42,680 bases of DNA from Frateuria defendens (GCF_001182895.1 NZ_LFQR01000114.1:1-42680), one strand, 5' to 3'. Positions 15,797 to 24,484 are shown, numbered from the stretch's first letter. The notes: generated by a model not told the origin, from the letters alone. Numbers and translations: made by a program.

Positions 15797-16747
15797 ATGC
15801 GCGAGCTGTACCCCGAGATCGAGCCCTACCGCACGCAGCGCCTCGCGATGGATGCGCTGCACACGCTGTACGTGGAGGAATGCGGCAACCCGGGCGGCCT
15901 GCCGGTGGTGTTCCTGCACGGCGGGCCGGGCGCGGGGCTGTCGGCCTATCACCGGCGCTTCTTCGATCCGGCGCGCTACCGCATCGTGCTGTTCGACCAG
16001 CGCGGCGCCGGACGCTCCACGCCGCATGCGGAACTGACCGACAACACCACCTGGCACCTGGTGGCCGACATCGAGGCGATCCGCGAGGCGCTCGGCATCG
16101 AGCGCTGGGTGGTGTTCGGCGGCTCCTGGGGCTCGACGCTGGCGCTGGCTTACGCCCAGACGCATCCGGCGCGCGTGCTGGGGCTGGTGCTGCGCGGCAT
16201 CTTCCTCGGCCGGCCGGAGGAGCTGACCTGGTTCAACGAGATGGACGGCGGCGCGCGCCGGATCTTCCCCGAGCGCTGGAGCCGCTTCGTGGCGCACATC
16301 CCCGAGGCCGAGCGCGACGCGATGCTGGAAGCCTATTGGCGCCGCCTCGACAGCGACGAGGAGGCCACCCGCCTCGCCGCCGCCGAAGCCTGGAGCGCAT
16401 GGGAGGGCGGCAGCACCACGCTGCTGCACGATCCGGACGCACGCGGCTACGAGGACCTCGCCGGCGCACTGAGCCTGGCCCGCGCCGAGGCGCACTACTT
16501 CCGCCACCGGCTGTTCCTCGAGCCCGACCAGCTGCTGCGCGACATCGGCCGCATCCGCCACCTGCCGGGCACCATCGTGCACGGCCGCTACGACATCATC
16601 TGCCCCGCCGCGAGCGCCTACGACCTCGCGCAGGCCTGGCCGGAAGCCGAGCTGCGCATGGTGCTGGCCGGCCACGCCGCGGCCGACCCGGCCATCGCCG
16701 ACGCGCTGGTCGAGGCCACCGACCGGCTGGCCGACCGCTACGTGTGA
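15797..16747 (+). CDS. pip: Prolyl aminopeptidase (proline iminopeptidase)
   Basis: A 316-residue cytoplasmic serine peptidase of family S33 that removes N-terminal proline from peptides. The alpha/beta-hydrolase fold shows the oxyanion motif HGGPGAG (about residue 41-47), the DQRGAGRSTPH block, the nucleophile elbow GGSWGS with Ser at about 112, the acid in HGRYDIICP and the histidine in LAGHAA. YPEIEPY at the N-terminus is diagnostic. Length equals the family norm (about 310-320). It is preceded by its own -10-like element and followed by a REP-like element. Confidence 0.95.
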   Translation: MRELYPEIEPYRTQRLAMDALHTLYVEECGNPGGLPVVFLHGGPGAGLSAYHRRFFDPARYRIVLFDQRGAGRSTPHAELTDNTTWHLVADIEAIREALGIERWVVFGGSWGSTLALAYAQTHPARVLGLVLRGIFLGRPEELTWFNEMDGGARRIFPERWSRFVAHIPEAERDAMLEAYWRRLDSDEEATRLAAAEAWSAWEGGSTTLLHDPDARGYEDLAGALSLARAEAHYFRHRLFLEPDQLLRDIGRIRHLPGTIVHGRYDIICPAASAYDLAQAWPEAELRMVLAGHAAADPAIADALVEATDRLADRYV

Positions 16748-16766
16748 GGCCGCCTTGCCATCGCAT

Positions 16767-16834
16767 GTCGGGAGCGCGCCTGCGCGCGACGGTCACGCCG
16801 TGAGGTCGCGGTCGCGCGCAGGCGCGCTCCTTAC
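16767..16834. repeat. REP-like palindromic element, copy 2
   Basis: Left half GTCGGGAGCGCGCCTGCGCG plus CGAC (16767-16790) and right half GGTCGCGCGCAGGCGCGCTC plus CTTAC (to 16834) are near-perfect inverted copies around a short spacer. It lies between the convergent pip and cytochrome c genes. Confidence 0.85.
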
Positions 16835-16879
16835 AAGTGGTCGGGCGGGCATGCGGAGGCGGCGGCGCAAAGGCCCTGG

Positions 16880-17320
16880 CTAATGCCGCAGCGCCGCCAC
16901 CTCCGCCGGGGTGATCCGGTCCGGGAAAGCGTTGCCGAAATGGCTGCGGACGTAGTTGACCACGCCGGCCACCTGCTCGTCGCTGAGCGAGATGCTGCGC
17001 ATGGTGTTCGCGTCCGCCGCGCTCAACCCGAACGCGGGCATGTTGCGGCGGCCGTAGAGCACGGTGAGCGCCACGTACTGCGCCGACACCAGCGCGCGGT
17101 CGCCGGCGAAGGAGGGGTAGTAGCCCACCTGCTTCGCTCCGCGGCCGTCGTCCATGTGGCAGGCCTGGCAGATGTGGGTGTAGACCGCCTGGCCGTCCGC
17201 CTTGGCGAAGTCGGCGCCGGTATAGACGGCGTCGTCCGCGCGGGCCGCGCCGGCGCCCAGCAGGCCGGCCAGCAGAACGAGCGCCAGCCGCGCGGCGTGC
17301 AAGCGATGAGGCGTCTTCAT
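16880..17320 (-). CDS. Periplasmic c-type cytochrome, probable electron acceptor of the amine oxidase
   Basis: A 146-residue protein with a signal peptide (residues 1 to about 28, ending AARA) and one haem-binding motif CQACH (Cys51, Cys54, His55). The probable distal ligand is Met94 in RRNMPAFG. This is a small class I monohaem cytochrome c. Its ATG (17318-17320) overlaps the stop of the flavin amine oxidase gene by 4 bp, so the two are translationally coupled. In the nicotine-degrading Pseudomonas system, the flavin amine oxidase NicA2 passes electrons to the cytochrome CycN rather than to oxygen. By analogy this cytochrome probably reoxidises the flavin of its neighbour in the periplasm. 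That pairing is inference. Confidence 0.88.
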   Translation of the reverse strand: MKTPHRLHAARLALVLLAGLLGAGAARADDAVYTGADFAKADGQAVYTHICQACHMDDGRGAKQVGYYPSFAGDRALVSAQYVALTVLYGRRNMPAFGLSAADANTMRSISLSDEQVAGVVNYVRSHFGNAFPDRITPAEVAALRH

Positions 17321-18927
17321 GCCTTGGCTCCCTGCGCGACCGCGCGTTGATGGAGGCGGCCGATGGCGTCCAGCGCCGAGGTCACGGCGCCCTCCTGCCA
17401 GGCCGGGATATAGGAGGCGTGCTCGCCGGCCAGCGCGATGCGGCCGTCGATCGCGCAGAGGTTGTCGTAGTGCTCGGCGCGGCTCTCCTCGGTCCAGCGT
17501 CCGGCGCAGCCCTGGGTGAAGGGCACGCGGTGCCAGGCCACGGAGATGCCGCAGTCGAACTCCTTGCGGTACTGCGGGTGGATCTGGCTGCCGTAGGCCA
17601 GCGCCTGCTCGATGCGCTGCTCGGGCGTGAGCGAGGTCAGCTCCAGCGCGCTCAGGCCGCCGGCGTAGGTGCCCAGCAGCACGCCCTTGCCCTGGCTGAA
17701 GTAGTCGCTGTTGGGGTAGCCGATGTTGTTGATCGGCAGGTCCGTATAGCTGATGCCGCCGTAGATCTGCTCGTCCTGCTCCCAGAAGCGGCGCTTGAAC
17801 TGCAAGCCCGTCTTCACCGAGGCGTTGTAGGGCACGGCGGCGATCGCCGCCGCCATCGCCGGGCCGACGTTGATCGGCAGCTGGCCGAGGATCGACAGCG
17901 GGATGGTGCACAGGCACCAGTCGGCGCGCGTGGTGAGCGCGGCGCCGGGCCTGGCGGTGTCTTCGTAGCGCACGCTGACGCCGTGCTCGTCCTGCTCGAT
18001 GGCGGTGACGCGGGCGTTGTAGCGGATCAGCCCCTTCAGCTCGCGCCCGAAGGCCGCGCCGATCTGGCCCATGCCGCCCACCGGCTGGAACAGCGCCGTC
18101 TGCATCTCGTAGTTGTCGCCGGCGGCGAGGCCGAGCCAGGCCTTGGCGGTGAGCAGGTCGGCGAGGCCCATCGGCTCGGAGGGAACCGGCCGCGCGGTGA
18201 GGCCGCCGCCCGGGTCCTTGTGGAAGCCGCGCCGGTTGCTGCTGGCCTCGCCCTTGGCGTAGGCGTAGTGCTTGTCGAGCGCGCCCCAGGTGCGCAGGGA
18301 GGCGAGCAGCTTCTCCTGGTCCTCGCGCGTCACCGCGCCGTCGAGCTTGCTCTGCTGGATGCTCTTGCTGAGCAGCTCGGCCACGTGGCCCTGGTAGTCG
18401 GCCTTGACCGCGCGCAGGCGCTGCGGCTTGCCGCCGAAGGCCTGGCTGTCGTGCAGGTAGGCGTTGTAGTTGACCTGCACGAAGGGCTCGAGCTTCACGC
18501 CCAGGCGCTGGCAATAGCTCAGGATGCCCTGGTGGTGGTACGGGATGCGCCACGGGCCGGGGTTGAGGTACAGCCCCTGGTCGAAGCGGCAGTGCTGCGT
18601 ATGGCCGCCCAATTCGGTGTAGGTGTCGCCGCCATAGAGGCTCCAGTTGCGCCCGCCCGGACGGTGGTTGTACTCGAGCACCTGCACCTTGTAGCCGGCG
18701 TTGCGCAGCTCGTAGGCCGCCACCATGCCGGCGATGCCCGCGCCCAGGATCAGCACCGAGGCGCCCTTGGGCGCGCCCTCCAGCCGCACCGGCCCCCGGT
18801 ACGGCGACTCGGCCGCATACCCCAGGCTGCTCATGGCCTGATACATCGCCGCGCTGCCGGCGGTGACGCCGATCATGCGCAACAAATCACGGCGGCTCAG
18901 CGTGGCCGCACTCCCCTTCTCACCCAT
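17317..18927 (-). CDS. Tat-exported flavin monoamine oxidase family protein (putative cytochrome c-dependent amine dehydrogenase)
   Basis: A 536-residue FAD enzyme of the flavin amine oxidase / L-amino-acid oxidase superfamily. The N-terminus has a Tat motif, SRRDLLRMIG (residues 11-20), before a short hydrophobic segment. FAD-binding motif GAGIAG is at residues 62-67, with the E..RPGGR block (about 84-92). The C-terminal FAD block reads ALAGEHASYIPAWQEGAVTSAL (GEHAS..P.W..GA), the usual flavin-covering motif. It would oxidise a primary or secondary amine in the periplasm; the substrate is unknown. The gene is followed by a coupled cytochrome c gene (4-bp overlap), which suggests a dehydrogenase that uses cytochrome c instead of O2. 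It is divergent from the M1 aminopeptidase gene. Confidence 0.88.
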   Translation of the reverse strand: MGEKGSAATLSRRDLLRMIGVTAGSAAMYQAMSSLGYAAESPYRGPVRLEGAPKGASVLILGAGIAGMVAAYELRNAGYKVQVLEYNHRPGGRNWSLYGGDTYTELGGHTQHCRFDQGLYLNPGPWRIPYHHQGILSYCQRLGVKLEPFVQVNYNAYLHDSQAFGGKPQRLRAVKADYQGHVAELLSKSIQQSKLDGAVTREDQEKLLASLRTWGALDKHYAYAKGEASSNRRGFHKDPGGGLTARPVPSEPMGLADLLTAKAWLGLAAGDNYEMQTALFQPVGGMGQIGAAFGRELKGLIRYNARVTAIEQDEHGVSVRYEDTARPGAALTTRADWCLCTIPLSILGQLPINVGPAMAAAIAAVPYNASVKTGLQFKRRFWEQDEQIYGGISYTDLPINNIGYPNSDYFSQGKGVLLGTYAGGLSALELTSLTPEQRIEQALAYGSQIHPQYRKEFDCGISVAWHRVPFTQGCAGRWTEESRAEHYDNLCAIDGRIALAGEHASYIPAWQEGAVTSALDAIGRLHQRAVAQGAKA

Positions 18928-18972
18928 GATTTCCCCGCGAATCGTCGCGGCCGATCGCGGCCGCCAACTGTG

Positions 18973-19001
18973 TGTGGATACCGCAGGGTTTTGGTATCAC
19001 A
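18973..19001. promoter_or_regulatory. Inverted repeat between the amine oxidase and aminopeptidase genes
   Basis: TGTGGATACC (18973-18982) is mirrored by GGTATCACA (18993-19001), with one extra base in the left arm. It lies in the 129-bp divergent spacer, 46 bp upstream of the amine oxidase start and 56 bp upstream of the aminopeptidase start. It could be an operator for either gene or a hairpin; no regulator gene is adjacent. Confidence 0.35.
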
Positions 19002-19056
19002 TGCATCGCGCGGGCAACAAGCGGCATACTTGCGCTTTTCGTGCACGAGCCCGCCC

Positions 19057-20922
19057 ATGCGACGAATCACCGCTCTCTCGCTCGCCGCGCTGTTGCCGGC
19101 GTCCGCCCTCGCCGCCGACCCGCACTCTTACGCGCAGCCCGACCAGGTCGTGGTCACCCACCTGGACTTGGACCTCGGCATCGACTTCCCGCACAAGCAG
19201 CTGGACGGCCGCGCCACGCTGAAGCTCGACTGGAAGAACCCCAAGTCGCCGGCGCTGGTGCTCGACACGCGCGACCTGCACATCGTGCGCATCGACGGCC
19301 TCGACGCCGTCGGCCACGCCACGCCGCTGGTATTCGCGCTGGCGCCGCGCGACAAGGAGCTGGGCAGCAAGCTCACCATCCAGGCGCCCATGCATCCGGC
19401 GCAGGTGCGCATCATCTACACCACCTCGCCCGCGGCCTCCGGCCTGCAATGGCTGACGCCTGCGCAGACGGCGGACAAGAAACTGCCCTTCATGTTCTCG
19501 CAGTCCGAATCCATCCACGCGCGCTCGTGGGTGCCGCTGCAGGATTCGCCGGCGATCCGCTTCACCTACACCGCCCACGTCACGGCGCCCAAGGACGTGC
19601 GCGTGGTGATGAGCGCGCTCAACGACGCCAGGCATCCGCTCGACGGCGACTTCCGCTTCGACCAGCCGCACCCGATTCCCTCCTACCTGCTCGCCATCGC
19701 CGCCGGCGACCTGGCGGTAAAGGAGACCGGCCCGCGTTCGGCCGTCTATGCGGAGCCCAGCGTGGTCGGCAAGGCCGCGCACGAGTTCGAGGACACCGAG
19801 AAGCTGATCGCCACTACCGAGTCGCTCTACGGCCCCTACGCCTGGGGCCGCTACGACCTGCTGGTGCTGCCGCCCTCGTTCCCGTTCGGCGGCATGGAAA
19901 ACCCCAACATGACCTTCGCCACGCCGACCGTGCTGGTGGGCGACAAGAGCCTGGTCTCGCTGGTCTCCCACGAGCTGGCGCATTCGTGGTCGGGCAACCT
20001 GGTGACGTCCGCCGCGTGGCGCGACATCTGGCTCAACGAGGGCTTCACCACCTACGTGCAGGGCCGCATCACCGAGGCCGTGTACGGCGCCAAGCAGGCC
20101 GACGAGGAGGCGCTGCTCTCCGCCCGCGCGCTGGAGAAGGGCCTCGGCAAGATGCCCGCCAACGCGCAGAAGCTCGCGCCCGACCCGCGCGGCATCGGCG
20201 CCGACGACGCGCTGTCCGACGTGGCCTACGACAAGGGCTCCTGGTTCCTGCGCACGCTGGAGCAGCGCTACGGCCGCGCCGACTTCGACGCCTGGCTCAA
20301 GGGCTACTTCCAGCGCCACGCCTTCACCAGCATCACCACCGAACAGATGCTGGCGGACTTGAAACCCAACCTGATCGAGAAATACCCCGGCAAGATGAGC
20401 TGGGACGAAGTGCAGGCCTGGGTCTACCAGCCCGGCGTCCCGAAGGACGCGCCGCTGCCTAGCTCACCGCGCTTCGAGGCCATCGACAAGGAGCGCGGCG
20501 CCTTCCTCGCCGGCACGCTGCCCGCGGCCAGGCTCGATGCGAAGGGCTGGAACACGCAGGAGTGGATGTACTTCCTCGACCGCCTGCCCGACGCGCCGCC
20601 GCTCGCCAGGATGCAGCAGCTCGACGCCGCCTGGCACCTCACCGGCACGCCCAACGCCGAGATCGGCATGCGCTGGTACAGCCATGCTATCGCCGCCGGC
20701 GACAAGGCGGTGTGGGAGGCCGCGCGCGAGCACATGACGCGCATCGGCCGCATCTACCTCACCACCCCGGTGTACAAGGCCTTCGCCGCCACGCCCGCGG
20801 GCCTCGCCTACGCGGAGGCGGCCTACGCCAAGGCGAAGGACGGCTACCATCCGCTGACCCAGGGCGCCATCGAGGGCATCTTCGCCAAGGCCAAGGCGAG
20901 GGCCCAGGGCAGCGCGAAGTAG
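19057..20922 (+). CDS. M1 family metallopeptidase (leukotriene A4 hydrolase-like aminopeptidase), exported
   Basis: A 621-residue zinc aminopeptidase. A signal peptide (residues 1 to about 19, ending ALAA) sends it to the periplasm. The exopeptidase motif GGMENP is at about residue 280. The zinc site is HELAH (His305, Glu306, His309) with the third ligand Glu328 in NEGFTTY, exactly 18 residues after His309. The N-terminal beta domain (about 20-230) and helical C-terminal domain (about 490-621) complete the LTA4H-like architecture. It would release N-terminal residues from peptides. The frame is open far upstream, but the ATG at 19057 alone gives the signal peptide. Divergent from the amine oxidase operon. 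Confidence 0.93.
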   Translation: MRRITALSLAALLPASALAADPHSYAQPDQVVVTHLDLDLGIDFPHKQLDGRATLKLDWKNPKSPALVLDTRDLHIVRIDGLDAVGHATPLVFALAPRDKELGSKLTIQAPMHPAQVRIIYTTSPAASGLQWLTPAQTADKKLPFMFSQSESIHARSWVPLQDSPAIRFTYTAHVTAPKDVRVVMSALNDARHPLDGDFRFDQPHPIPSYLLAIAAGDLAVKETGPRSAVYAEPSVVGKAAHEFEDTEKLIATTESLYGPYAWGRYDLLVLPPSFPFGGMENPNMTFATPTVLVGDKSLVSLVSHELAHSWSGNLVTSAAWRDIWLNEGFTTYVQGRITEAVYGAKQADEEALLSARALEKGLGKMPANAQKLAPDPRGIGADDALSDVAYDKGSWFLRTLEQRYGRADFDAWLKGYFQRHAFTSITTEQMLADLKPNLIEKYPGKMSWDEVQAWVYQPGVPKDAPLPSSPRFEAIDKERGAFLAGTLPAARLDAKGWNTQEWMYFLDRLPDAPPLARMQQLDAAWHLTGTPNAEIGMRWYSHAIAAGDKAVWEAAREHMTRIGRIYLTTPVYKAFAATPAGLAYAEAAYAKAKDGYHPLTQGAIEGIFAKAKARAQGSAK

Positions 20923-21045
20923 GCGCTGGCCCTGCCCGCGTCCGGCCGCCTGCCGGCGCGGGCCCTCGCCCCCTGCCGCGCTAGGCGCGCAGCGAAGGCG
21001 CCCGGTTGCCGGACGCCCTCCCCCTCAACGCAGAACCTATTGCCC

Positions 21046-22038
21046 ATGACCGATTCCAAACCCGCCGCCCCCCAACGCCCCCTCTGGCAGCGCCTGCTGC
21101 TGCGCCGGCTGAAGTTCCTGGCCGTGGTCGCGGCGCTGCTGCTCGTGGTGCTGGGCGGCAGCTACCTGTTCGCGCCGCAGTGGCTGATGCGCGCCGACGC
21201 CCTGCGCCGCGCCGCCGCCGCGCAGCTGGAAACGCACTCGGTGCAGGCCGGCGACACGCACTGGGTCTACTACGAAGGCGGCCAGGGCCCCACGCTGGTG
21301 CTGCTGCACGGCTACGGCGCCGACCGCGGCGTGTGGCTGGAGCAGGCCAAGCTGCTCACGCCGCATTTCCACCTGATCATCCCCGACCTGCCCGGCTGGG
21401 GCGATTCCTCGCGGGTGGACGGCGCCAGCTACAACATCGACGTGCAGGCCGAGCGCCTGCAGACCTTCGCCACCACGCTGAACCTCGGCCGCTTCGTGCT
21501 GGTGGGCCACTCGATGGGCGGCGCCATCGCCGGCGTGTTCGCGGCCGAGCACCCCGAGCACGTGGGCGAGCTGGTGCTGATCGACGCCTTCGGCCTCAAG
21601 ATGAAGGAGAACGGCTTCGCCCACGACGGCCTCGCCGGCAAGAACCCCTTCATCTACGACGACCGCGCCGGCTTCGCGCGCGTGCTGGCGCTCACCTTCG
21701 CCAAGCCGCCGCAGATCCCCGGCCGCTTCGTCGACGTGCTGGTCAAGCGCAACCAGCGCGACCGCGCCTTCCTCGACCGTACCTTCGAGGAGCTGCGCCA
21801 GCCCTCGCAGTACCTCGCCGTGCAGAACCGCCTGGGCAAGCTCGGCATGCCGGTGCTCGGCCTGTGGTGCCACGACGACAAGGTGATCGACGTCTCCGCC
21901 CTGGACAGCCTGCGCGACGGCCTCACCGCCTCCCCGGCGATCAGCTCCAGCGTGCTCAACGGCTGCAACCACATGCCGATCCTGGAGAAGCCGGAGGACA
22001 CCGCGCGCATCCTCACCGGCTTCGCGCTGTCGCACTGA
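21046..22038 (+). CDS. Alpha/beta hydrolase with an N-terminal membrane anchor
   Basis: A 330-residue protein. A hydrophobic segment at about residues 23-40 probably anchors it in the inner membrane with the catalytic domain outside. The fold shows LLHGYGADRGVW (oxyanion region), DLPGWGDSS, the nucleophile elbow GHSMGG, an acid in LWCHDDKVID and the catalytic His in GCNHMP. The closest groups are lipases/esterases and C-C hydrolases; the substrate is unknown. I use the ATG at 21046; a TTG two codons earlier is possible. It follows the aminopeptidase by 123 bp and is followed by a REP-like element. Confidence 0.85.
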   Translation: MTDSKPAAPQRPLWQRLLLRRLKFLAVVAALLLVVLGGSYLFAPQWLMRADALRRAAAAQLETHSVQAGDTHWVYYEGGQGPTLVLLHGYGADRGVWLEQAKLLTPHFHLIIPDLPGWGDSSRVDGASYNIDVQAERLQTFATTLNLGRFVLVGHSMGGAIAGVFAAEHPEHVGELVLIDAFGLKMKENGFAHDGLAGKNPFIYDDRAGFARVLALTFAKPPQIPGRFVDVLVKRNQRDRAFLDRTFEELRQPSQYLAVQNRLGKLGMPVLGLWCHDDKVIDVSALDSLRDGLTASPAISSSVLNGCNHMPILEKPEDTARILTGFALSH

Positions 22039-22052
22039 GCGCCGGCCATTTT

Positions 22053-22160
22053 GTAGGAGCGCGCCTGCGCGCGACCGCGGCGCCGTCGCGCCATGACCGT
22101 CGTGCGTTGGCCGCTGCGCGTTCCGTTGCGCAGGCTTGTCGCGCGCAAGCGCGCTCCTAC
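22053..22160. repeat. REP-like palindromic element, copy 3
   Basis: Left half GTAGGAGCGCGCCTGCGCGC plus GAC (22053-22075), and right half GTCGCGCGCAAGCGCGCTCC plus TAC (22138-22160), in inverted orientation with a 62-bp spacer. Located between convergent genes. This is the best-preserved pair of the five. Confidence 0.88.
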
Positions 22161-22192
22161 ACAGCGCACGGGCAAGGCATGCCCGCTCTGCC

Positions 22193-22960
22193 TCAATCGG
22201 CGACGTCGGCCACCAGGCGGTCCAGTTCCGCCTTCAGCATGGCGCCGTTCTGGCGCAGCCAGTCGCGCTGCGCGCGCCACTCCGGCAGCAGGCTGCCGAC
22301 CAGGGCCCAGAAGCGCGGCGCGTGGTTGCGCACCTTGAGGTGACACAGCTCGTGCACCAGCACGTAGCGCAGCGCGGCGGGCGGCGCCAGGGCCAGGGCG
22401 AGGTCGAGGTTGATGCGGTCGCGCGTATCCAGGCTGCCCCACAGGCTCTTCATCGGGCGGATCCGGAGCGCGGTGGGCGCGAGGCCGAGCTGCGGGACGT
22501 AGAGGGCCAGCCAGCGCGAGACGTCTCGTCGCATCTGCGCCTCGAAGTGCGAGGCGAGCAGCCCGCGCGCCACCGGCAGCGCCCGCGTGTGGGGGCGGGG
22601 GATGACCAGGGTCAGGCCGCCGTCCTGCGCCTCCACGCGCGGGTACGGCCCCTCGGCCCAGTCCAGCTCCACCGTCTCCCCGCGCAGCGGCAGCGTGGTG
22701 GGGTGGCCCACGCGCAGGGCCGGCAGCGGCCGGGTGATGAGGTTGAGTTCGTCGAGCTTGCGCTCGAGCCAGTCCACGTGGCTGCGCAGGAAGGCGCTGA
22801 CCTGGGCCGGGTGGGTGCCGCGCGGATAGCTCACCCGCGCGCCCTTGGGCGTGACGGTGAGGCGCAGCCGGCGCGCCCGCGGGTGCGCCGATTTCGCCAC
22901 GCGGATGATGTGGCCATCCGCCGTCGACAGTTCCAGCCAATCCTCTTCCAGATACGCCAT
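22193..22960 (-). CDS. YgjP-like / SprT-type zinc metalloprotease (M48 family)
   Basis: A 255-residue soluble protein of the YgjP-like metallopeptidase domain family (DUF45). The zinc-binding motif is HELCH in VLVHELCHLKVRNHAPRFW, and WGSLDTRDRINLDLAL just before it matches the family block W.S...I.LN..L. The role of these proteins is not firmly known. The ATG at 22960 gives the typical length of about 240-260. The gene lies downstream of rdgC on the same strand, separated by 146 bp with two GC-rich hairpins. Confidence 0.88.
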   Translation of the reverse strand: MAYLEEDWLELSTADGHIIRVAKSAHPRARRLRLTVTPKGARVSYPRGTHPAQVSAFLRSHVDWLERKLDELNLITRPLPALRVGHPTTLPLRGETVELDWAEGPYPRVEAQDGGLTLVIPRPHTRALPVARGLLASHFEAQMRRDVSRWLALYVPQLGLAPTALRIRPMKSLWGSLDTRDRINLDLALALAPPAALRYVLVHELCHLKVRNHAPRFWALVGSLLPEWRAQRDWLRQNGAMLKAELDRLVADVAD

Positions 22961-23049
22961 GTGTCTAGCCCGATCGATCCGCGCCCCGCGTCCCGATTCT
23001 GGCAGGGAATCGAGGTCAGGAATATGTGCCTCGCCGCCCCGGGCGCAGG

Positions 23050-23097
23050 CCCGCGCCATGCGCGGGCGTAGGGATGGCGGCCGGCCGCCGCCATCCC
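23050..23097. terminator. Two GC-rich hairpins between rdgC and the metalloprotease gene
   Basis: CCCGCGC-CAT-GCGCGGG (23050-23066) and GGGATGGCGGC/GCCGCCATCCC (23071-23081 with 23087-23097) are perfect stems directly after the rdgC stop. No U-tract follows on the minus strand, so they are only possible terminators or mRNA-end protectors. Confidence 0.4.
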
Positions 23098-23106
23098 CGT
23101 CCGGGC

Positions 23107-24024
23107 TCAGCCGTCGGCCGGCCGCGGCAGGCCGAACCACTCCTCCAGCTTGCCCAGCAGGCGCTCCAGCTCCAAGGTGAGCAGGGCGAAGCGGGCGTCG
23201 GCCTCGGCGGCGGCGTCCTGGTAGCTGTCGCCCAGCTCGTCGGTGACCACGTCGAGGAACTTGAACTTGCGCACCACCAGGTCCTCGCCCAGCACGAAGC
23301 TGATGCGGTCGTCGAACACCAGGCCGAGCTGGAACACCTGCTTGCCGTTGCGCAGGTGCTCCTTCACCTCTTCGGCGTCCAGATCCTGGCGGCGGCACTT
23401 GGCGATGGCGCCGGCGTTGCTGGCCGGGTCGCGCAGCTCGCACTCGTCGCCCAGGGCGAGGCCGGCGGGCAGGTTGTTGTTGGCGAGCCAGTCGGTCATC
23501 AGCACGCGCGGGCCTTCCTCCGGCGCCAGCGGCACCGCCGGGAAGCTGCCCAGCGCCTCGCGCAGCTGGGTCAGCGCGTTCTCGGCCGACTTGCGGCTGG
23601 CGGTGTCCAGCACCAGCCAGCCGTGCTTCTTGTCCACGTAGGCGGACAGGCGCGAGTTGCGCACGAAGGCGCGCGGCAGCAGTTCGGTGAGCAGGTCCTC
23701 CTTGAGCCGCTTGCGTTCGCGGCCGCCGACCTTGCGGCCTTCCTCCTCGGCGATCTTCTGCACCTTGCGCTGCAGTTCGTCGTTGACCACCGCCGCCGGC
23801 AGCAGCTTGTCCTCGCCGCCCACAGTGACCCAGGTGCAGGCGTTCACCGAATGCGTCAGCGCCGCCTCCTCGCCCCGCCCTACCGGCGGCACGAAGCCGC
23901 GCGTGGACAGCTCCAGCGGGCCCACGGGACGCAGGCGGTGCTCGGCCAGCGCCTCGTCCAGGCGCTTGAGGTCCTCGGCCACGGCGGGGGAAAAGCGGAA
24001 CAGCGTCACATTGCGAAAAAACAT
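23107..24024 (-). CDS. rdgC: Recombination-associated protein RdgC
   Basis: A 305-residue DNA-binding protein that forms a ring-shaped dimer around DNA and restrains RecA loading; E. coli RdgC has 303 residues. The N-terminus MFFRNVTLFRF is diagnostic (E. coli MLWFKNLMVYR type), as are the STRGFVPPVG, ELLPRAFVRNSRLSAYVD and LVLDTASRKSAENALTQLREALGS blocks. A TATGAT -10-like hexamer lies about 60 bp upstream. It is divergent from the first TonB-dependent receptor. Confidence 0.95.
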   Translation of the reverse strand: MFFRNVTLFRFSPAVAEDLKRLDEALAEHRLRPVGPLELSTRGFVPPVGRGEEAALTHSVNACTWVTVGGEDKLLPAAVVNDELQRKVQKIAEEEGRKVGGRERKRLKEDLLTELLPRAFVRNSRLSAYVDKKHGWLVLDTASRKSAENALTQLREALGSFPAVPLAPEEGPRVLMTDWLANNNLPAGLALGDECELRDPASNAGAIAKCRRQDLDAEEVKEHLRNGKQVFQLGLVFDDRISFVLGEDLVVRKFKFLDVVTDELGDSYQDAAAEADARFALLTLELERLLGKLEEWFGLPRPADG

Positions 24025-24178
24025 GATGGATTCGATCCCGGCGAAGAGAGGCCACGCCCGCCCGCGGGCCCGGCCAAAACGCCCATCATACCGGATGCCC
24101 ATTCGCCGCCCGGCCAGTGCCGGGGCGCCATGGCGCGGCCCGTCCGCCATCAAGCGCGCATGCTGCCCCGCCAAATAC

Positions 24179-24263
24179 GCAAGAAATAACTTTGTATCGC
24201 AAGAAATTATTTACTGAAAAAGCCGTCCGGACGGCTATACAGCCATTTCCGATTTTTATATAA
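24179..24263 (+). promoter_or_regulatory. Promoter region of the first TonB-dependent receptor, with direct repeats and a 16-bp palindrome
   Basis: The 460-bp spacer between rdgC and the receptor contains several signals. The direct repeat CGCAAGAAAT occurs at 24179 and 24199, exactly 20 bp apart. A perfect palindrome AGCCGTCCGGACGGCT lies at 24221-24236. It is followed by CTATACAGCCATTTCCG and a TATATAA box at 24257-24263. The part from CTATACAG onwards is repeated in front of the second receptor. If the TATATAA box is the -10, the leader is about 215 nt long. Confidence 0.55.
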
Positions 24264-24484
24264 CCGAATGGCATGCCGCGCCGCAGCAGATGGCGCATGG
24301 GACGAGGGCATGCCGCGGGGCGCGCATTTTCATTCCGGCCCCACGCGGCCAACCGGGCGGATCCGGCCGACCACCACCACGCACGGACACCAGGGCTTTT
24401 ACCGGCCTTAACGGCTCTTTTTGCGCCGCATCCATGGCCGGCATGGCTCGTTGGCGTCACTCGACGAGGGGAGCACACAACGCA

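Noticed and set aside
17347-19056. Upstream extension of the M1 aminopeptidase frame
   Set aside because: It runs opposite the amine oxidase gene and would hide the signal peptide that starts at 19057.
24264-24484. Cobalamin riboswitch in the receptor leader
   Set aside because: No B12 box or matching conserved core could be found in either receptor leader.
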